Positions 30,379-34,757 of a stretch of DNA of 34,757 nt are shown here, in pieces. The stretch is from NCBI GenBank assembly GCA_903925285.1, contig CAIYET010000004.1, positions 1 to 34,757 on the forward strand. Reading direction: 5' to 3'. The translations under genes were made by a program, and so were the position numbers. The notes under the pieces were generated by a model. It searched no databases, was not told where the DNA came from, and worked only from the letters and a program-made list of their open reading frames with translations. Each line of letters opens with the position of its first letter. Position 1 is the first letter of the stretch. The stretch comes from Candidatus Hydrogenedentota bacterium. Lineage in GTDB: Bacteria; Hydrogenedentota; Hydrogenedentia; Hydrogenedentales; SLHB01.

Positions 30379-31200
30379 TCACGGTGCGGGGGCTGGTCCA
30401 AGTTGAATGACAACGTCGCCCGATCCGTCCACGATGATACTGGCGCTCGTGATGTGCTGCGCATCCGACCGATCGGTAGCAGTCAGCTCGATCTTGCCCT
30501 TGATACCGTTGTCGACAGCTTCGCCCCGTAAGATAAAATCCGCCGCCGGATTCACCGAATCCGACGCGCGGTGGATTCTGATGCGGGTCTCGCCGACGTT
30601 CTCACCCTCGCCTTCGCCCACAACCTGCTGCGATAAAAACAGAGCGCTCGTCATATTCCCTTCGCCGTCGCTTGACGTAAGGGCAGGGCCGCCACATATC
30701 TCATTGCCATTTTCATCCCTAATTATGCCCAGCGCGAACGTGGCGCCAGCAGCTAGTCCGATGATCGGCCCCTGGTCCGCACCGATCACTGTGTAGAAAT
30801 CGTCAGCGTCAAGACCCTCCAAACCCAATGCCCCGCCAAAGCCGCCAACGATCGACGATCCTGTCGTCTCGCCGTAATCACCGAACATGATTGATCCTTT
30901 GTCACCCCAAAGCCGCAACAAGGGCGAGTCGCCCTTTAGCGTGATGGCGGGGTCTGCGTTCACGGTGCTGCTTTCGGGGGCCTTGACAAGGGAGATACCA
31001 TCGCCGCCTTCCGTTGCGCCGCCAATGTAGACGCCGGCCTCTCCCTCCCCCTCTCCCTCTCCGTTCGGCACGCAGAGGGCTCCCCCTACGATCATATTGC
31101 CGTCGATTGGGTCGGAGCACGCCTGACTTACGGCATCAATCTGTATGATGACGCCGATGGCGATGGCGAGCAAAATGGACACGTATGCAACTTTTTTCAT
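30379..31200 (-). CDS. Secreted glycine-glutamate-linker protein of unknown function
   Basis: The protein has 273 residues from the ATG at 31200 (GAAGGGA eight bases upstream; an open frame to 31269 has no such site). MKKVAYVSILLAIAIGVIIQ is a signal peptide, or a membrane anchor. After a short Cys-containing segment come a linker NGEGEGEGEAG (about 46-56), a Gly-rich beta-like body (GGFGGALGLEGL, GADQGPIIGLAAGATFALGI), a second linker VGEGEGEN (about 193), and a beta-strand-rich C-terminal part (TRIRIHRASDSVNPAADFILRGEA). The periodic Gly/Asp-rich strands resemble tail-spike or shell-type passenger regions, but I recognise no named domain. It probably works extracellularly and is followed by the M4 peptidase gene, which could process it. 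Confidence 0.65.
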   Translation of the reverse strand: MKKVAYVSILLAIAIGVIIQIDAVSQACSDPIDGNMIVGGALCVPNGEGEGEGEAGVYIGGATEGGDGISLVKAPESSTVNADPAITLKGDSPLLRLWGDKGSIMFGDYGETTGSSIVGGFGGALGLEGLDADDFYTVIGADQGPIIGLAAGATFALGIIRDENGNEICGGPALTSSDGEGNMTSALFLSQQVVGEGEGENVGETRIRIHRASDSVNPAADFILRGEAVDNGIKGKIELTATDRSDAQHITSASIIVDGSGDVVIQLGPAPAP

Positions 31201-31621
31201 GGTGTGTATCCCTTCGTACCTGTTTCCATCGTACAATATGCCCACGCAGGTAGCCCAGTGCCCCTGCACCTACAAATAGTAACATATACCAACTTGCCGA
31301 TTATGTCAAGCAATTTGTTTTCTAGTCATTATAGGGGTGGAACTATATGATGTACCTGCTTGGTATCGACTGGGTGGTCTAGGAAGAAGGAGAGACTGGG
31401 AATTGTGTGCGGACTTCTTCTGAATCCTGCAGTCCGATGCGCTACACGGGAGTAGTTTCAGCGCGGGAGGCGGAAAACGAAGGATGAAAAGAAAGCTAAC
31501 TCCTTCTTGTTTATTGGGTTAGGCGCATCCTAGTTCCATGCCATAACATATCCAGTGTATTGAGTCATGCTGTCGGTATCTTATCGGGGGCGCCTAGCAA
31601 TCACGGAAGGCTTCAGAAGAG
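31201..31621. other. 421-bp intergenic region without a gene
   Basis: No supported ORF or RNA gene is visible. The left part holds a promoter for the leftward linker-protein gene (31281-31309). The rest is AT-richer than its surroundings and includes a lone AAGGATG (31482-31488) not arranged as an array. No terminator for the SGNH gene ending at 31622 is evident. Confidence 0.5.
31281..31309 (-). promoter_or_regulatory. Sigma70-type promoter of the linker-protein gene
   Basis: On the minus strand a perfect -35 TTGACA (31309-31304) is followed by exactly 17 bp and TATGTT (31286-31281, four of six matches). The start would be near 31275, leaving a 75-base leader that can fold through GCAGG...CCTGC. 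It may also drive the downstream M4 peptidase. Confidence 0.65.
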
Positions 31622-32878
31622 CTAATTCTTGTCTGTGCCACGGATGGCGTTGGAAAGCGCTTGGGCAATCAGGGAATGCGCGAGCTTATTGGGATGAGGA
31701 TCGACAATGCGAGGCGGGTCGCCGCGCCAATGGACATACTCGCGCGCGTAGGCTTCGTACGTCATAGCGCTCAGGTGTGAACAAAGAACCTGATCCGCAT
31801 CGACCAAGAGGGCATCGGGGATGTCCTCAATCTCGCGCAACTGTCTGGGATCATACTGTGCATGGCACCATTCGCCGATTTTCAAGATGATCAATCGGCT
31901 CCCGTTTTTCCGGCAGAGAGCGGCGACTTGCATGTACGCGTTTCGAATGAGTGCCGAGGGTTCGCCGCTGGGTAGCGAAAGCAAGCCGAGGTGGGCCTTC
32001 AAATGTACCGCCAAGTCATTCACGTCGTTATAGGCGAAAAGCGGGAGAGCTTTCATAAAGAACGCGGCAAAATCCGAGGAACCAAAGGGTGTGCTCCGAA
32101 ATGCGTCGAAATTGACGTTCTTGGGCACGAATGCCGCCGGGTGCACACTGACAGCAGCGTCGAATCCGGTCACAAAATATGGAACAGGCAGATGTAAACC
32201 GTAGCCCGGCAGATACAACGTCAGAGAACGAGAAACAAGCCACGGCGAAAACTGCATGATCACGAAGGAAGGCTTGTACTCGGGAATATATTCTTGGGCC
32301 ATGAGCAACATTCCCGCCAACCCATATCCACTTCGGCCCGCATTCATGACTTTTGCATGGATCATCTGCGATAACTGATAACAGTAGGTATCCTCGGCCG
32401 CGCAGGCGTCGCCATGCGTATAGGAACACCCGAGCGCCAATACCGTCTGTGTCGATTGATCCAGACTTGGGGGGGCGGGGGCCGCTCGAAATCCAAACTC
32501 ATCGTATCCAATCGGAATGGACGGGCCGACAGGAAACACTTGATTGCCCCTGGATCCGGGCACGGGCACATAGCCCATCAAAGAATCCCCTCGAAATAGG
32601 TTGCCTTCAAAACCCCGCTGCCTTTGCTTATAATACTGATACACTGGTCGGCTTCGATAGACCGTCAAGGCCAGATAGGCGGTGGAAAAAGCAATAATCA
32701 ACGCCAATGCAAAAGCTATCCACCCCTTAAACTGTCTGCGGATGCCTTTGGCGTGGCAACAACTGTCATCTTCCTTATTGACGGGCACGGAAGTAAGAAT
32801 TGCTGTAACTCCTCTTCTTTTCGTTTCGCCAACGCCAATTCCATTTGTCACTGCCGCATTTTTGGACGAGTATATCAT
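31622..32878 (-). CDS. Membrane-anchored SGNH/GDSL-hydrolase-like protein
   Basis: The start is uncertain: ATG 32878 gives 418 residues, a TTG at 32914 gives 430, and neither has a good Shine-Dalgarno, so a later start is possible. One membrane helix (WIAFALALIIAFSTAYLALTV) leaves the rest outside. The soluble part has an SGNH-like layout: LALGCSYTHGDA in the place of the catalytic GDS block (Ser in GCSYT), NAGRSGYG for block II/III, and a terminal DPHPNKLAHSLIA giving the Asp and His pair. The QFSPWLVSRSL segment resembles sugar O-acyl esterase relatives. It is likely an esterase or acyltransferase acting on cell-surface glycans, or an ALGX-like protein. It is an isolated gene upstream of a 421-bp gap. 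Confidence 0.6.
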   Translation of the reverse strand: MIYSSKNAAVTNGIGVGETKRRGVTAILTSVPVNKEDDSCCHAKGIRRQFKGWIAFALALIIAFSTAYLALTVYRSRPVYQYYKQRQRGFEGNLFRGDSLMGYVPVPGSRGNQVFPVGPSIPIGYDEFGFRAAPAPPSLDQSTQTVLALGCSYTHGDACAAEDTYCYQLSQMIHAKVMNAGRSGYGLAGMLLMAQEYIPEYKPSFVIMQFSPWLVSRSLTLYLPGYGLHLPVPYFVTGFDAAVSVHPAAFVPKNVNFDAFRSTPFGSSDFAAFFMKALPLFAYNDVNDLAVHLKAHLGLLSLPSGEPSALIRNAYMQVAALCRKNGSRLIILKIGEWCHAQYDPRQLREIEDIPDALLVDADQVLCSHLSAMTYEAYAREYVHWRGDPPRIVDPHPNKLAHSLIAQALSNAIRGTDKN

Positions 32879-32948
32879 GGAAAAGGCGTCATGCGGCAAA
32901 AACTCTCGTATCAATCGCCCCTTTGCGAATACGTATCCGCCTGCCCGC

Positions 32949-33359
32949 TCACGGTTGGACTTTCAGTGCGTCCTGAATCGATTTCCATGGCAATTCGCTA
33001 CAGCCGATGCGCACCGGGTAATCGCGCACTCGCGCGAGCGACGCGAGGATCTCGACGGGCGCTGCCGCCGTTTTTCCATTGAGAAACGCAATCACGGAAT
33101 GGCATAACGCCGGTAATTCATCGAGGGATTGACCGCGCACGGCGAGGGTCATCAGCGACGCCGAGGCCATGGCCACAGCGCATGCCTTGCCCTCGAAACT
33201 GGCGTCGGCCACTTTACCCTCCTCGATGCGCAGATAGACCGCGATTCGGTCGCCGCACAACGGATTGTTTGCTTCGCCCGTGAACGTCGCGTCGGCCATC
33301 GCGCGGAAATGGCGCGGATGACGATTGTGCTCCAACAAGACCTCGTCGTACAGGTTCAT
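32949..33359 (-). CDS. sufU: Fe-S cluster assembly protein SufU (IscU/NifU-like)
   Basis: The protein has 136 residues from the ATG at 33359, which overlaps the sufS stop by four bases (ATGA). MNLYDEVLLEHNRHPRHF is the classic start. The three Cys ligands appear in NPLCGDRI, GKACAVAMASASLM and RIGCSELPW, with the Asp of CGD and the SufU-type spacing between the first and second Cys. In SUF systems of Gram-positive type, SufU accepts sulfur from SufS in a zinc-dependent manner. It is co-transcribed and translationally coupled with sufS. sufB, sufC and sufD are not in this window. Confidence 0.9.
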   Translation of the reverse strand: MNLYDEVLLEHNRHPRHFRAMADATFTGEANNPLCGDRIAVYLRIEEGKVADASFEGKACAVAMASASLMTLAVRGQSLDELPALCHSVIAFLNGKTAAAPVEILASLARVRDYPVRIGCSELPWKSIQDALKVQP

Positions 33360-34597
33360 CCGAACACCTCGCGGACCCGGCTCAACGCATCCATCGTAAA
33401 GTCGATCTCTTCGACTGTATTGTAGAATGCTGGCGCAATCCGCACGACGCCCGGCACGCCGAGTACGTCCATCAACGGTTGCGCGCACAAGTGTCCCGCT
33501 CGCACCGCAATGCCGTCGCCATCAAGAACTTGGCTGACGTCGTGCGGGTGGACGCCGTCCACGGTGAACGAAACCGCCGCAGCCCGTTCCTGCGGACAGC
33601 CATGAACATGGATACCCGGTATGGCCTCGAGTCCGCGCTCGATACGCGCGATGAGCGTCCGTTCATACGCCGCGATACGCCCGCGCCCGACGCTCTCGAT
33701 ATATTCGACCGCTGCCGTCAACGCGATGGCCTCGGCCACCGGCGGCGTGCCCGCCTCGAACTTCGCGGGCGGTTCGCGAAACACGCTATGCTCGAACCCC
33801 ACGTGCGCGATCGCGCCGCCGCCGCCATGCCACGGCGGCATTTCCTGCAACAGTTCCATGCGGCCATACAGCACGCCAATGCCCATCGGACCAAGCATTT
33901 TGTGTCCTGAAAAGGCATAGAAATCGCAGCCCAGTTCCCGCACGTCGACCGCGAGATGCCCAACGGCCTGCGCGCCATCCACGAGGACCGGAATCCCCCT
34001 GGCGTGGGCCGTCTCGACGATCTTCCGAATTGGATTGACAGTCCCGACCACGTTGGACACATGCGCGACCGCCACCAATTTCGTCCGCTCGTTCAGATAC
34101 GCGTCCAACGTGGCGCCGCGCACCGCGCACTCGACACCGACCGGCAGCCAGCGCAGCTTTGCGCCCTGTTCCGCGCATACCAGTTGCCACGGCACGATGT
34201 TCGAGTGATGCTCCATCTGCGAAACGAGCACCTCGTCCCCCGGACCGAGCCGTGACCGTCCGAAAGTCCGAGCAACCAAATTGATGCTCTCGGTCGCGCC
34301 GCGCGTGAACACGATTTCCGAACAACTCTCGGCGCCGATAAACTGCGACACCGTAATCCGCGCATGCTCATACAAGGCCGACGCCTGCTCGCTGAGCCGG
34401 TAGATGCCGCGATGCACCGTCGCGTTTTGCTGCGTATAAAAGCGACACAAGGCGTCGATCGCCGCGCGCGGCTTCTGGGTCGTCGCCGCGTTGTCGAGGT
34501 AGACGACGGGATGCTCGCTGCCGCCCAGCAGCGGAAAGTCCTCGCGCAGCCTTTGCACTTCGTAGTTGGTCAAGGGTCTATCGCCCAGCGTTTTCAT
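33356..34597 (-). CDS. sufS: Cysteine desulfurase SufS
   Basis: The protein has 413 residues from the ATG at 34597 (GGAAGAG eight bases upstream), a typical group II length of about 405-415. Landmarks: VVYLDNAATTQKP, ATVHRGIYRLSEQAS, FTRGATESINLVA, MEHHSNIVPWQ, DGAQAVGH (PLP-contact Asp and His), SGHKMLGPMGIG with the PLP-binding Lys, KFEAGTPP, and RAGHLCAQPLM with the catalytic Cys. It removes sulfur from cysteine as a protein persulfide and passes it to SufU. It is first in a two-gene operon, behind a promoter with an unusual inverted repeat (34621-34646). Confidence 0.94.
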   Translation of the reverse strand: MKTLGDRPLTNYEVQRLREDFPLLGGSEHPVVYLDNAATTQKPRAAIDALCRFYTQQNATVHRGIYRLSEQASALYEHARITVSQFIGAESCSEIVFTRGATESINLVARTFGRSRLGPGDEVLVSQMEHHSNIVPWQLVCAEQGAKLRWLPVGVECAVRGATLDAYLNERTKLVAVAHVSNVVGTVNPIRKIVETAHARGIPVLVDGAQAVGHLAVDVRELGCDFYAFSGHKMLGPMGIGVLYGRMELLQEMPPWHGGGGAIAHVGFEHSVFREPPAKFEAGTPPVAEAIALTAAVEYIESVGRGRIAAYERTLIARIERGLEAIPGIHVHGCPQERAAAVSFTVDGVHPHDVSQVLDGDGIAVRAGHLCAQPLMDVLGVPGVVRIAPAFYNTVEEIDFTMDALSRVREVFG

Positions 34598-34620
34598 AAG
34601 CCCGACTCTTCCATTCCCCA

Positions 34621-34657
34621 ACCCCGTTCTTATACGGCAACGGGGTCCTTGACGCAA
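34621..34657 (-). promoter_or_regulatory. sufSU promoter with inverted-repeat operator candidate
   Basis: On the minus strand TTGCGT (34657-34652), a 17-bp spacer and TATAAG (34634-34629) form a plausible sigma70 promoter. A perfect 8-bp inverted repeat, ACCCCGTT, ten bases, AACGGGGT (34621-34646), brackets the -10 box exactly. A repressor bound there would block polymerase. It does not match the known CAAC-N6-GTTG SufR site. Confidence 0.5.
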
Positions 34658-34701
34658 GTAATCTTGGTTTCCGGCAGCGATTCCTGCATTCATATACTAA
34701 T

Positions 34702-34757
34702 GAGCCTCTTGCAAAACCCATAGGCTTTAGGCTTTAGGCTTTAGGCTGTAGGCAGTG
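34702..34757. repeat. Inverted heptamer array G (TAGGCTT units), cut by window end
   Basis: Three TAGGCTT units and one TAGGCTG (34721-34748) run into TAGGCAGTG at the window edge, where the second arm should begin. The left flank, read on the minus strand, is GGGTTTTGCAAGAGGCTC (34719-34702) and matches the right flank of array B with one difference. It lies upstream of the sufS promoter. Confidence 0.8.

Noticed and set aside
31478-31495. Single AAGGATG motif in the 421-bp gap
   Set aside because: It has no tandem copy or facing complement, so it is not an array.

Overview
The window looks like a chromosomal segment of a GC-rich, free-living, carbohydrate- and protein-scavenging bacterium. 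Lipoproteins and secreted proteins with glycine-glutamate linkers, Tat-exported sugar-isomerase-fold proteins, UroD-like proteins, a ceramidase-like protein and a GH29/GH16 enzyme together suggest the Hydrogenedentota/PVC neighbourhood. That placement is an inference from gene style; no rRNA or other marker gene is present. I see no tRNA, rRNA, CRISPR array, transposase or phage gene.

Layout. 1-3.3 kb: a partial minus-strand gene at the edge, a secreted ceramidase-like hydrolase, a gutted PIN-domain toxin gene next to its intact antitoxin-like partner, and a lactate-racemase (LarA) family gene broken by a frameshift. 3.3-12.4 kb: a Tat-exported TIM-barrel sugar isomerase homologue, a UroD/MtaA-like protein, an ammonium channel (amt), a large cytoplasmic GH2 enzyme, and a two-gene membrane permease operon (DUF318 permease plus TIGR03943 partner). 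12.4-18.5 kb: a two-gene operon of paralogous beta-propeller lipoproteins with a good sigma70 promoter. 18.7-24 kb: a Tat-exported L-fucose isomerase-like protein, the ribosome-rescue factor ArfB, a HicBA toxin-antitoxin pair, and an exported GH29 alpha-L-fucosidase fused to a GH16 domain. 24-31.2 kb: a secreted trypsin-like protease, a sigma54-dependent activator with a GAF domain, a thermolysin-type M4 metallopeptidase, and a secreted glycine-glutamate-linker protein. 31.6-34.7 kb: a membrane-anchored SGNH-hydrolase-like protein and the sufS-sufU pair for Fe-S cluster assembly.

The most unusual structure is not a gene. Seven intergenic gaps (near 3.4, 5.75, 10.65, 24.03, 25.75, 27.43 and 34.72 kb) each hold tandem 7-bp units arranged as an inverted pair around a short core. 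Four unrelated heptamers are used (ATTTTGG, TAGGCTK, AAGGATG, TAGGAGT), so the architecture is conserved while the sequence is not. Two of the TAGGCTK copies also share a non-repetitive flank ending GGGTTYTGCAAGAGGCTC, which suggests a dispersed element with a defined end. This is the best candidate here for an undescribed system, alongside the GH29-GH16 fusion.

How the genes may work together: fucosidase/GH16, GH2, fucose-isomerase-like, TIM-barrel and LarA-like proteins fit polysaccharide and sugar-acid use. The two proteases and the ceramidase-like enzyme fit breakdown of protein and lipid detritus. Amt and the sigma54 activator fit nitrogen acquisition. Functional links beyond adjacency are inference.
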